Shown here piece after piece: positions 1-6,315 of a DNA stretch of 7,099 nucleotides. The DNA is from Acidobacteriota bacterium. Lineage in GTDB: Bacteria > Acidobacteriota > Terriglobia > Bryobacterales > Bryobacteraceae. The notes beneath the pieces were generated by a model that worked only from the letters and a program-made list of their open reading frames with translations, did no database searches and had not been told where the DNA came from. The position numbers and the translations under genes were made by a program. Each line of letters opens with the position of its first letter. Position 1 is the first letter of the stretch. The DNA lies in assembly GCA_026394095.1 (NCBI GenBank), contig JAPKYY010000016.1, positions 1-7,099 of the forward strand. The letters run 5' to 3'.

Positions 1-1030
1 CTGTTGACAGCAAGTCTGCACGCGCGAGGAAGTCTCTTAGATCGATGTCCCCGCCAGAGAGCAGATTTCTCATCGTGATTTCCATCAGCTCGACAACCTG
101 GTCGCCTTTGACCTCAGCTTCTTTTGAGAACTGTTCGCGGGCACAATCGATCATGTCGATGTTGACCTTGGTGACCGGGCGGAAGCTGCCGCGCTCGACC
201 AGAATCGGCTTCTTGCGCAAGACTTCGGAGGGCTGTAGCACTTCACCCTTGGGCCCGAACATTGCCGCCCCACTCAGGCCAAGCTGTACCAACTTCAGAC
301 TCATGACGCGATTGTCGACGCGGCGGAACTCGATGCCGGAGAAATCGATCATGTCGATTTCAAGCCGCTCTGTGCTTAAGTTGTCGAGCAAAGACTCGAG
401 CATCTGATTGGGCGCGTGGTGCAAAAAGAAGGCCGCGTAAAGGAGGTTTACCCCGACAATGCCGAGCGCATCCTGCTGGAGGGAGTTCTCCTTGTCGAGC
501 ATTCTCACGTGCAGAATGATCTGGTTGTCACTGTCGCCGGGGAAGGCCTGGTATCTTACTCCCATCCAGCCATGACACTCGTTGGTGCCGCGGAAGTTTA
601 GGGCCGAAACGGTGTTGGCGAAGGTAAAGAATGCCGTAGAATCTCCACGGGCCGCACCGAGACGCTCTACATTCAGGTGGTGCTCATAGTCGAGCATTTT
701 CTCAAGACGTTCTCTCGAAACATAACGCTTGCTCTTGCCGTAGATGGCATCGCTCACCGTCATGTCATAGGCTGAAATCGACTTCGAAATCGTACCTGCC
801 GCTGCGCCTACTTTGAAGAACCAACGGGCGACTTCCTGCCCCGCGCCAATCTCGGCGAAAGTGCCATAGCGCACGGGATCGAGGTTGATCGACAGCGCTT
901 TTTGGTGCGTACTCAGCCGCGGCCGTTCCGGATTGAGAGAAGTTCCACTTGTGCCCATATTCAAATGATGGCTTGTTTTAGACTTTGTTGTCCAGCTATC
1001 GGTAGTTAGTTCAGTCGTTTGAGTCTTCAT
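1..1030 (-). CDS. Large conserved protein of unproven function, N-terminal 343 residues (runs off left edge)
   Basis: The reading frame stays open from the ATG at 1030-1028 to the left edge, giving 343 residues with no stop, so the C-terminus is missing. Residues 1-45 are polar, rich in Ser/Thr and probably flexible. A well-ordered part begins near residue 48 with a YGTFAEIGAGQEVARWFF block (55-72) and SAYDMTVSDAIYG (86-98). Later come HGWMGVRYQ (153-161), VRMLDKEN (175-182), LGIVGVNLLY (189-198), a VDNRVMSLKLVQ block (238-249) and KKPILVERGSFRPVT (273-287). I recognise these as the signature of a roughly 480-residue family in cyanobacteria, planctomycetes, proteobacteria and acidobacteria. 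From memory, databases call it 'TonB-dependent receptor' or 'nicotinate-nucleotide adenylyltransferase', and neither is supported: there is no signal peptide, no beta-barrel pattern and no nucleotidyltransferase HxGH motif. It looks like a soluble cytoplasmic protein. The start at 1030 is preferred over Met25 (958) because GGGGAG lies 10 nt upstream of it. Confidence 0.85.
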   Translation of the reverse strand, partial: MKTQTTELTTDSWTTKSKTSHHLNMGTSGTSLNPERPRLSTHQKALSINLDPVRYGTFAEIGAGQEVARWFFKVGAAAGTISKSISAYDMTVSDAIYGKSKRYVSRERLEKMLDYEHHLNVERLGAARGDSTAFFTFANTVSALNFRGTNECHGWMGVRYQAFPGDSDNQIILHVRMLDKENSLQQDALGIVGVNLLYAAFFLHHAPNQMLESLLDNLSTERLEIDMIDFSGIEFRRVDNRVMSLKLVQLGLSGAAMFGPKGEVLQPSEVLRKKPILVERGSFRPVTKVNIDMIDCAREQFSKEAEVKGDQVVELMEITMRNLLSGGDIDLRDFLARADLLST

Positions 1031-1108
1031 GCGCAGCATTCTCCCCGAGACTTCTTATCGTCCTGTCACCGCCTTGTAAGAGAAACATGAAATGCTGAGT
1101 AGTTGACC
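1031..1108. promoter_or_regulatory. Divergent intergenic region with a ribosome binding site for the leftward gene
   Basis: This 78-bp gap separates two divergent genes and should hold promoters for both. The clearest element is GGGGAG on the minus strand (1046-1041), 10 nt before the ATG at 1030, which fixes that start. No convincing -35/-10 pair is visible in either direction, and the rightward gene has no good Shine-Dalgarno sequence. Confidence 0.45.
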
Positions 1109-1849
1109 ATGCAATTGATCCTTCTGTTGGCCTTATTTGCCCAAACGGCTGAACGCCTGGAAAACTGGCACGAGCTGGCGATGGTTTCCATTCAGGCCGA
1201 TCTGCACCATGTCCAGGGTATTGATATCGAAGGCAATACGCTGTGGGTTAGCTCTGTAGATGCCAAGGCTGGCAAGGGCTTTCTATCGAAGATCGAAACT
1301 CCTTCGGGCCGCCTGATTGCGCAGGTAGAGGTGCAGCAGGGCAAGCGCATACATCCCGGCGGTATCACCCTCGATGGGGACTCCATCTGGATCCCTGTCG
1401 CTGAATATGATCGGGATGGGCCAAGCACAATCGAGCGCCGCAACAAGAAGACCCTTGCCCTTGAATCTTCGTTCGAGGTGAATGACCACATTGGCTGCGT
1501 GGCGGCCGGCAAGACTTTCCTGATTGGGGGTTCGTGGTCGAGCCGCACGCTCTACCAATGGACTAAAAGTGGTGAACAAATGTTAAAGGTTTCGAACCCA
1601 ATTGCGACATCCTGGCAGGATCTTAAGATGGATGGCGACCTGCTGATGGGTTCAGGCCAGATTAGCCGTGAGCAGGGGGCTGTTGATTGGGTTTCGATCC
1701 CTGAGTTCAAGCTTGTGCGGCGGATCACGACCGGGGCTACAGACCGCAGATTCAGCTACGCTCACGAAGGTATGACCTACCGCAACGGAAAGCTTTACTT
1801 TTTGCCGGAAGATGCGCCCAGCCGCCTATTCGCCTTCGAAGCCCGCTAA
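1109..1849 (+). CDS. DUF6454-type secreted protein, probable beta-propeller
   Basis: The 246-residue product opens with a short hydrophobic stretch, MQLILLLALFAQTA, that looks like a signal peptide cut near residue 11-14, so the protein is probably exported. The mature part carries successive short beta-strand-rich blocks: HHVQGIDIEGNTLWVSSVD, HPGGITLDGDSIWIPVAEY, RRNKKTLALE, DHIGCVA, LVRRITTGATDR, and a closing YFLPEDAPSRLFAF. I recognise these as the DUF6454 family, whose function is unknown; the fold reads like an NHL/YVTN-type propeller. The frame opens just after a TAG at 1100-1102, so the only possible starts are TTG at 1103 and ATG at 1109. ATG is chosen, though neither has a clear Shine-Dalgarno sequence. 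The n-region lacks Lys or Arg, which is unusual for a Sec signal. The RidA-family gene follows 17 bp downstream and is probably cotranscribed. Confidence 0.85.
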   Translation: MQLILLLALFAQTAERLENWHELAMVSIQADLHHVQGIDIEGNTLWVSSVDAKAGKGFLSKIETPSGRLIAQVEVQQGKRIHPGGITLDGDSIWIPVAEYDRDGPSTIERRNKKTLALESSFEVNDHIGCVAAGKTFLIGGSWSSRTLYQWTKSGEQMLKVSNPIATSWQDLKMDGDLLMGSGQISREQGAVDWVSIPEFKLVRRITTGATDRRFSYAHEGMTYRNGKLYFLPEDAPSRLFAFEAR

Positions 1850-1866
1850 TCTGGAATTTACTCAAT

Positions 1867-2307
1867 ATGTCAGCCCAACAAATCGCCGAAGAGCTCGGTC
1901 TCGTTTTTGAAAAGCAAACACCCGGTTATCTGAATCTCTGCATTCGCTCAGGGAATCTTCTCTACAGCTCGGGCCATGTTTCAACCCTGAAGGGCAAGCT
2001 TGGCGCTGGTGTTTCCACTGAAGAAGGCTATGCCGCAGCACGCGACTGCGCTGCCAAGATTCTCAATTCGGTGTGGAATACGCATGGAAGCCTGAATGGG
2101 CTTCGCGTGATCAAGGTTCTTGGTTGCGTCAACTCAGCAGCGGATTACAACGACCATCATCTGGTAATCAACGGTGCCTCAGACCTTTTCCACCAGGTTT
2201 TTGGCAAGACCGGAGATGGCTTTCACGCGCGGTCTGCGCTCGGATTTGCAAGCCTTCCTACCGGAGTTGCCGTTGAGGTGGAAGCGATTTTCGAAGTTAT
2301 TGCCTGA
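1867..2307 (+). CDS. RidA (YjgF/YER057c/UK114) family protein
   Basis: The 146-residue product belongs to the Rid superfamily of small trimeric proteins. The best-known members hydrolyse reactive enamine/imine intermediates made by PLP enzymes in the cytoplasm. Visible signatures are YSSGHVS (33-39), a TEEGYAAARDCAAKIL helix (51-66), VLGCVNSAADYN (84-95), NGASDLF (102-108) and HARSALGFASLPTGVAVEVEAIF (120-142, quoted in part: HARSALGFASLP then VEVEAIF). Arg122 lines up with the substrate-carboxylate-binding Arg105 of E. coli RidA, and Glu139 with its Glu120, so the imine-deaminase residues appear present. At 146 residues with an N-terminal 'AEELGL' extension it resembles the longer YjgF-like subfamily rather than canonical 128-residue RidA, so its substrate may differ. 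It lies 17 bp after the DUF6454-type gene and ends 6 bp before the stop of the convergent oxidoreductase gene. No strong Shine-Dalgarno sequence precedes the ATG. Confidence 0.93.
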   Translation: MSAQQIAEELGLVFEKQTPGYLNLCIRSGNLLYSSGHVSTLKGKLGAGVSTEEGYAAARDCAAKILNSVWNTHGSLNGLRVIKVLGCVNSAADYNDHHLVINGASDLFHQVFGKTGDGFHARSALGFASLPTGVAVEVEAIFEVIA

Positions 2308-2318
2308 TCGAGATCAGG
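2303..2318. terminator. Perfect inverted repeat between convergent genes, possible bidirectional terminator
   Basis: CCTGATC-GA-GATCAGG is a perfect 7-bp inverted repeat. It contains the stop codons of both convergent genes, TGA at 2305-2307 on plus and TGA at 2316-2314 on minus. In RNA it could form a 6-bp stem with a 4-nt loop from either strand. No T-run follows on either side, so it is not a standard intrinsic terminator. It is the only candidate in the gap. Confidence 0.35.
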
Positions 2319-3486
2319 AAACCGTTACGCCATCTTCAGCAAGATAGACTTTGCGCTCGCGGAACATCGCGAGATTTGCCAGGTGCGGACCGCTTACGGC
2401 TTGAGCGGCGATTTCTACCGGGCAATTGGGTTGTTTTCGCGACCGCATGCAATCGGTGAAATTCTGCACGTGTGCCTCAACCGGTACGGGTGATTCTTCT
2501 TCGACGGCCGGTGCCGCGCCTTTCTTCCAGGGCTCGGCGAAGAGGCGGAAGCCGTTGTCGTCAAGGATCATTGTGCCCTTGTCGCCGTGAAAGGCAATCG
2601 ACCAGCCATTCTGATAGGCATTGCCGTAGTCGAGCGTCCAGTTTACGAGGAACCCGTCATAGCCGAAGGTGGCACTGAATACATCGGGGTGCTCTGCCCC
2701 GGTCATCTTGGCGACAAAGCCCTGGCTTACTGCGTTGCGTGGCCCGGTGACACCCATAAACCACTGCACGACATCCATCAGATGCGTGCCCTGATCGGTC
2801 ATGTTGCCGCCGGCATAGTCGAAGAAGTAGCGCCAACTGCGGAAGCGCATTGGCTCGAGCGGCCTTGCATAGGCGGAGCCTACAAATCGCTTCCAGTCGA
2901 TTTCGCCTTCGAGCGGGGTATTGTTCAAGGGCTTGGCCACATTCCAGAACCATTGCGGCCTGACGAGGGAGATTCTGCCGAGCGCCCCTTCATCGAGTAA
3001 TTTCTTGGCCTTGAATATCGCAGGAGCGCTTCTGCGTTGCATGCCTACTTGTACGATGCGGTCGCTGCCGCGCACGGCGGCAATGATGCGCTTGGATTCT
3101 TCGAGCGATTTAGAAACCGGCTTTTCCAGGTAGGCATCTTTGCCTGCCTTGAGCGCAGAAAGCAGCATTGGGCAATGGTGGTGGTCGGGCGAGGCAATTA
3201 CGACTGCATCGAGCCCTTTCATTGCCAGGAGCTCTTCATAGTCGCCAAAGACCTTCGCCTGTGGGGTATCCTTCAAAGCCTTTTCAATATTGGGCTTGTA
3301 AACATCGCAGACAGCAATACACTGATTTCCCTGAGCACTGAATTTCTGGTTCAGGTAGCGTCCGCGTCCCCCTACGGCGATCATGCCATAGGCGATGCGG
3401 TCATTGGCCCCAAACGCACTTTGAGGAACAAAAAGAGGTGCTGCTGCGGCAGCTAATGTGGTTGAGATGGCGTCGCGTCTGTTCAT
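2314..3486 (-). CDS. Tat-exported Gfo/Idh/MocA family oxidoreductase
   Basis: The 390-residue product begins MNRRDAIST followed by an Ala-rich hydrophobic stretch to about residue 26, a twin-arginine signal of the kind that exports an already folded, cofactor-loaded enzyme. A Rossmann dinucleotide-binding region follows (about 30-125) with AVGGRGRY (37-44), IASPDHHH (97-104) and the family's EKPVSKS motif (121-127), whose Lys122 is the usual catalytic/cofactor-contacting residue. The C-terminal alpha/beta domain contains GGNMTDQGTHLMDVVQW (226-242), with the His235/Asp238 pair typical of the family. Members use NAD(P) to oxidise or reduce sugars, inositols or biliverdin, or act as GH109-type hydrolases; the substrate here cannot be read from sequence. 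Its start lies 24 bp after the galE stop on the same strand, so it is probably the last gene of the polysaccharide operon. GGAG and AAGG lie shortly upstream of the ATG. Confidence 0.93.
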   Translation of the reverse strand: MNRRDAISTTLAAAAAPLFVPQSAFGANDRIAYGMIAVGGRGRYLNQKFSAQGNQCIAVCDVYKPNIEKALKDTPQAKVFGDYEELLAMKGLDAVVIASPDHHHCPMLLSALKAGKDAYLEKPVSKSLEESKRIIAAVRGSDRIVQVGMQRRSAPAIFKAKKLLDEGALGRISLVRPQWFWNVAKPLNNTPLEGEIDWKRFVGSAYARPLEPMRFRSWRYFFDYAGGNMTDQGTHLMDVVQWFMGVTGPRNAVSQGFVAKMTGAEHPDVFSATFGYDGFLVNWTLDYGNAYQNGWSIAFHGDKGTMILDDNGFRLFAEPWKKGAAPAVEEESPVPVEAHVQNFTDCMRSRKQPNCPVEIAAQAVSGPHLANLAMFRERKVYLAEDGVTVS

Positions 3487-3510
3487 AACGCCTTCACTCC
3501 ATCACAACTG

Positions 3511-4503
3511 TTATTCGGAGTAAAGCCCCTCGCGAAGTGCCTTCTGGCTCCAGGCCCAGGCGTCTTTGACGATCGTCTCAATGTCGGATCTCACGGGCTT
3601 CCAGCCCAGGACCTGCCGGGCCAAATCGGACTTTGCCACCAGATGCGGAGGGTCTCCGGCGCGCCGGTCAAAGAGCTCGTGCGGGACGGGTTTGCCACTG
3701 GCTTTTTCTACCGCCTTTAATACCTCGAGCACGCTGACGCCTTCGCCCGAACCCAGATTCAATGCAGCACTCGCGCCACCGCTGGCGAGGTACTCGACCC
3801 CCAGGGCATGAGCGCTTGCCAGATCGCTAACGTGAATGTAGTCTCTTACGGCTGTGCCGTCTTCAGTTGGATAGTCGGTTCCGAAGACCTTTACCGGTGG
3901 GCGTGTTCCCAGCGCACCATAGATTACCAGTGGGATCAGATGCGTCTCGGGGCTATGCATCTCACCAATTTGCCCATCTGGATCTGCTCCGGCGGCATTG
4001 AAATAACGTAAGGCAAGATATCGAAAGCCCCGGGCTTTGGTATACCAGTCGAGCAATCTTTCGACAAAGTACTTCGCCTCGCCGTAGGGATTGATCGGTG
4101 CTTTGGGGGCATCCTCGGGGATCGGACTTGTTTCAGGGATTCCGTAGACTGCTGCAGTTGAGCTGAAGACCAGTTGCCTTACCCCGACCGCATCCATGGC
4201 TTCGAGCAGATTTACCGTGATCGAAAAATTATTGCGGAAGTACTTGCCTGGATTCTTCATACTTTCGCCCACGTTGATAGAACCCGCAAGTTGCACAACA
4301 GCTTCTATCTGATGGGTTCGCAAGGCTGATTCGATCGCGGCTCGATCGCTTAGGTCGCCCTCAACGAGGTCGCCCCATTGGACGGCCCATCGGTGGCCGG
4401 CTGACATATTGTCAAAGACGACGGGAGCATGGCCTGCCGTTCGAATCGCTTTTGCCACGTGGCTTCCAATAAATCCGGCACCGCCACAAATCAGTATCTT
4501 CAT
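3511..4503 (-). CDS. galE: UDP-glucose 4-epimerase
   Basis: The 330-residue product is an extended short-chain dehydrogenase/reductase that interconverts UDP-glucose and UDP-galactose with tightly bound NAD, in the cytoplasm. The glycine-rich NAD motif GGAGFIGS is at residues 7-14. The catalytic set is visible: SSTAAVYG (114-121), then Tyr140 and Lys144 in NPYGEAK. YFNAAGA, HLIPLV, AVRDYIHVSDLA and the C-terminal RRAGDPP with LGWKP are all characteristic of bacterial GalE. Length is normal for the family (about 330-340). Specificity for UDP-GlcNAc as well cannot be excluded from sequence. Its ATG overlaps the stop of the preceding small membrane-protein gene (ATGA, 4503-4500), a sign of translational coupling. 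Upstream in the same unit are the export protein and antiterminator genes, so its probable role here is precursor supply for an extracellular polysaccharide. Confidence 0.96.
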   Translation of the reverse strand: MKILICGGAGFIGSHVAKAIRTAGHAPVVFDNMSAGHRWAVQWGDLVEGDLSDRAAIESALRTHQIEAVVQLAGSINVGESMKNPGKYFRNNFSITVNLLEAMDAVGVRQLVFSSTAAVYGIPETSPIPEDAPKAPINPYGEAKYFVERLLDWYTKARGFRYLALRYFNAAGADPDGQIGEMHSPETHLIPLVIYGALGTRPPVKVFGTDYPTEDGTAVRDYIHVSDLASAHALGVEYLASGGASAALNLGSGEGVSVLEVLKAVEKASGKPVPHELFDRRAGDPPHLVAKSDLARQVLGWKPVRSDIETIVKDAWAWSQKALREGLYSE

Positions 4504-4787
4504 TGCCTACTGATTATCTCTGAGTTCGGAAGTCGAGTACTCTTCTTCGGAGGCAGTTTCCCTGTTGGCTCTTTGTGATTGGGGGAGGAGAGAATCACGG
4601 GCCCTTCTTCAACTATTGCCTGGGAACCGAAGAGTGAATCTGCCAGCAAACCAGGTTCTGGCATTAGCGGCCAAAGGCAATACCCAAGGCCAAATGTGAC
4701 AGCAAGAGAAGCTATCCAGAGCTTGGCTCGTTGAAGGCCGGAATCACAATCTGCCCGGCGATTGTTACTGAGCAGGGGTTCAGCCAT
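4500..4787 (-). CDS. Small single-pass membrane protein, unrecognised
   Basis: I do not recognise this 95-residue protein. It has a polar N-terminus with Arg10, Arg11, Arg20 and Lys22, one hydrophobic helix at about 22-42 (LWIASLAVTFGLGYCLWPL), and a polar tail of about 50 residues ending in a Lys/Pro-rich part (LPPKKSTRLP). The charge distribution predicts N-in/C-out, leaving the tail in the periplasm. It is supported as a real gene by position: it starts 12 bp after the export-protein stop with AGGA about 10 nt before its ATG, and its TGA overlaps the galE ATG by 4 bp. A role as an accessory subunit of polysaccharide export or synthesis is an inference from context. It is too short to be a Wzc-type copolymerase, which has two membrane helices around a large periplasmic domain. 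It might be a lineage-specific gene. Confidence 0.7.
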   Translation of the reverse strand: MAEPLLSNNRRADCDSGLQRAKLWIASLAVTFGLGYCLWPLMPEPGLLADSLFGSQAIVEEGPVILSSPNHKEPTGKLPPKKSTRLPNSEIISRQ

Positions 4788-4799
4788 TTGGATCAGATC

Positions 4800-5756
4800 C
4801 TAGCGCCGCCAGACCAACATTCCACTTGCAGTACCGGCTCCAAAGGTGACGAGGCGGTCTACCATCGACATAGTCATGCGACGGCTTTTGTTGTCCGGGA
4901 CATAGAGCACATCGTTTGGCAAAAGCTGAATGTCTGGAGATTTTCTAGCCATGATTTTTGCCAGCGGGATCGCGATTTCATTGCGTCCGTTGCTTGCACC
5001 TTCGCGCCGGTAGATGAAAGCTTCATCCAAGGCGAAAGGAAGCAAGCCTTCGCTCAAGGCCAGGAGCTTCAACACAGTGGAGTCATAGCTGTCACGCATA
5101 GCAAAAGCCCCAGGCTTCTTGACGTTTCCCATGACGAAAATCCTGCTCGCCTCGGGAACGCGAATTTCTTCGCCCCCGCGAAGGGAGTAGTTCAACTCCC
5201 CATCGGCCTGATCAATCAATTGCTTGACGGGGATACGAATCACCATGCTGCTCTGCTTCCCGGCCCCGGGGGAAGATTGCGTACGGCTCAAGAGAATTTC
5301 CGCTCCCGCATCCGTGGTTAGGCCTCCTGCTCTGCTTAAGGCATCCAGCAGTGTTAAATTGCCAAATGCCTGAAAGGTTAGCGGTTGCCGTACGGCCCCA
5401 ATTACGCTGATCGGCCGGCTGACATATTCAGCCACTGTTACCGTCACAACCGGATCTACCAGGATTTTGCCCTTTTCAAGAGCAGAGGCAATCAGCCCCT
5501 CCAGATCTCCGGGAAACTTGCCCTCTGCCTGAAATCCTGCTTTCAGCATCGGGATCTGGATAAAGCCCTCTGGACTCACACGTACTGTGCGGGACAATTC
5601 TGGTGCACCATAAACACTTACGTTCAAAAGGTCATTTGCGCCAATTCTTTGGGAAGGAAGATTCGAGCCCACAAGCACTGGGCCGCTCTGTTGCTGTTGA
5701 GGCAATGGTTGCCCGAAAGCCAAGGCACCAAGCGTAAGAAACACAAAAAGCCGCAT
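4800..5756 (-). CDS. Wza-like polysaccharide biosynthesis/export protein (Poly_export + SLBB domains)
   Basis: The 318-residue product starts with a signal peptide (MRLFVFLTLGALAFG, cut near residue 15), so it acts in the periplasm or outer membrane. Domains in order: Poly_export at about 35-112 (RIGANDLLNVSVYGAPELS, then VDPVVTVTVAEY); a first SLBB domain from about 114 (RPISVIGAVRQPL, LTLLDALSRAGGLT); a second SLBB domain from about 205 (RIFVMGNVKKPGAF, TVLKLLALSEGL); and a C-terminal segment at about 297-315 that could be the membrane-spanning amphipathic helix of Wza-type channels. Such proteins form ring-shaped conduits for capsule or exopolysaccharide. Unlike E. coli Wza there is no lipobox cysteine, so it is probably not a lipoprotein. 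The start lies 1 bp after the stop of the antiterminator gene (TAATATG); AGGA, 8 nt before the ATG, sits inside the last codons of that gene, so the two are tightly coupled. Confidence 0.94.
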   Translation of the reverse strand: MRLFVFLTLGALAFGQPLPQQQQSGPVLVGSNLPSQRIGANDLLNVSVYGAPELSRTVRVSPEGFIQIPMLKAGFQAEGKFPGDLEGLIASALEKGKILVDPVVTVTVAEYVSRPISVIGAVRQPLTFQAFGNLTLLDALSRAGGLTTDAGAEILLSRTQSSPGAGKQSSMVIRIPVKQLIDQADGELNYSLRGGEEIRVPEASRIFVMGNVKKPGAFAMRDSYDSTVLKLLALSEGLLPFALDEAFIYRREGASNGRNEIAIPLAKIMARKSPDIQLLPNDVLYVPDNKSRRMTMSMVDRLVTFGAGTASGMLVWRR

Positions 5757-5757
5757 A

Positions 5758-6315
5758 TTAATAATCCTGATTCCTTAGACGAATTGAACTCATGCTGGCA
5801 GGACGAAAAGGGCCTACCCATTCTGCCTCCACCTCTACGGCAATGCTTCGTTGCAGCAGGCTAAGACTCATCACCACCATTGGTTTTTCCCGATCGCCCA
5901 TCAGCACACCTCTGACCCCCTCAAGCGGCCCGGCAATGAGCCGGCAAGGCCTTCCTAAAGCTGGATAGGGAGCCGGCCCCACAGGCAATCTCGTCTCGGA
6001 AACCCGCACCAACGCTTCAAGCTCTTCTTCATCGACAGCTGAGGGCTGCGCTGCAAAACCGACAATGGAATGGACCCCAGCCAGAGCGCCAATTTGCAAG
6101 CGTTGCGAAGGATGGAAGCGAACAAATAGATAACCGGGCAAAAAACGCAGGCTTAGCGGCTTGAAGCCGCAGGCGAGGAGGCGATCTCGCACCTGCCGGT
6201 CTGCCCGGGTCTTGGTTCTAATGACAAAGTGTGGATGTTTCGGCGCGGCAGCCGTAACCAACTCGCGAACAAACAAGTCCGCCAGCTCTCCAATTCGCGG
6301 AGCATGGGTTCCCAT
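5758..6315 (-). CDS. NusG/RfaH/UpxY-like transcription antiterminator with a shortened N-terminal domain
   Basis: The 185-residue product is a NusG paralogue, of the kind that binds RNA polymerase and lets it read through polysaccharide operons. The NGN domain starts at about residue 29 (HFVIRTKTRADRQVRDRLLACGF). It continues with FLPGYLFVRF (58-67) and GVHSIVGF (80-87). The linker/KOW half is typical of the UpxY-like group: DEEELEALVRV, ALGRPCRLIAGPLEGVRGVL (119-138) and LLQRSIAVEVEAEWV (153-167). Relatives normally carry some 20 more residues, including a W-S-D-R-K-type basic segment, between the first helix and the L-F-P-G-Y-x-F strand. Here only KPLSLR joins them. The usual aromatic W-Y pair at the domain start is also replaced by HF. 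The first 28 residues are an extension without a recognised motif. The ATG at 6315 has no clear Shine-Dalgarno sequence. It is the first gene of the polysaccharide unit, as expected for an operon-specific factor. Confidence 0.9.
   Translation of the reverse strand: MGTHAPRIGELADLFVRELVTAAAPKHPHFVIRTKTRADRQVRDRLLACGFKPLSLRFLPGYLFVRFHPSQRLQIGALAGVHSIVGFAAQPSAVDEEELEALVRVSETRLPVGPAPYPALGRPCRLIAGPLEGVRGVLMGDREKPMVVMSLSLLQRSIAVEVEAEWVGPFRPASMSSIRLRNQDY
6156..6170. repeat. Perfect 7+1+7 palindrome inside the antiterminator gene
   Basis: GCGGCTT-G-AAGCCGC is a perfect inverted repeat with a 1-bp centre. On the minus-strand transcript it would form a GC-rich hairpin about 150 nt into the gene. It encodes the GFKP residues at the place where the N-terminal domain is shorter than its relatives. 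Confidence 0.6.

Noticed and set aside
45..601. Open frames on the plus strand (45-407 and 416-601)
   Set aside because: They lie opposite the strongly conserved left-edge gene, encode low-complexity Ser/Arg-rich sequence and match nothing.
1034..1097. 7-bp inverted repeat CAGCATT (1034-1040) / AATGCTG (1091-1097) flanking the divergent gap
   Set aside because: Seven bases 50 bp apart is likely to arise by chance, and it does not extend; not enough to call an operator.
1109..1141. Lack of a positive n-region as a sign that the DUF6454-type start is wrong
   Set aside because: A TAG at 1100-1102 closes the frame upstream, so no longer start exists; the signal is simply atypical.
4790..4800. 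Palindrome GGATC-A-GATCC over the ribosome binding site of the small membrane-protein gene
   Set aside because: With a 1-bp centre it forms only a 3-bp RNA stem, so sequestering of the binding site is not credible.
4731..5321. A 196-residue open frame on the plus strand
   Set aside because: It is antisense to the Wza-like and small membrane-protein genes, whose domains and signals are clear; its product has no family features.
5385..5864. A 159-residue open frame on the plus strand
   Set aside because: It is antisense to the start of the export-protein gene and the end of the antiterminator gene, and its composition is unlike a real protein.
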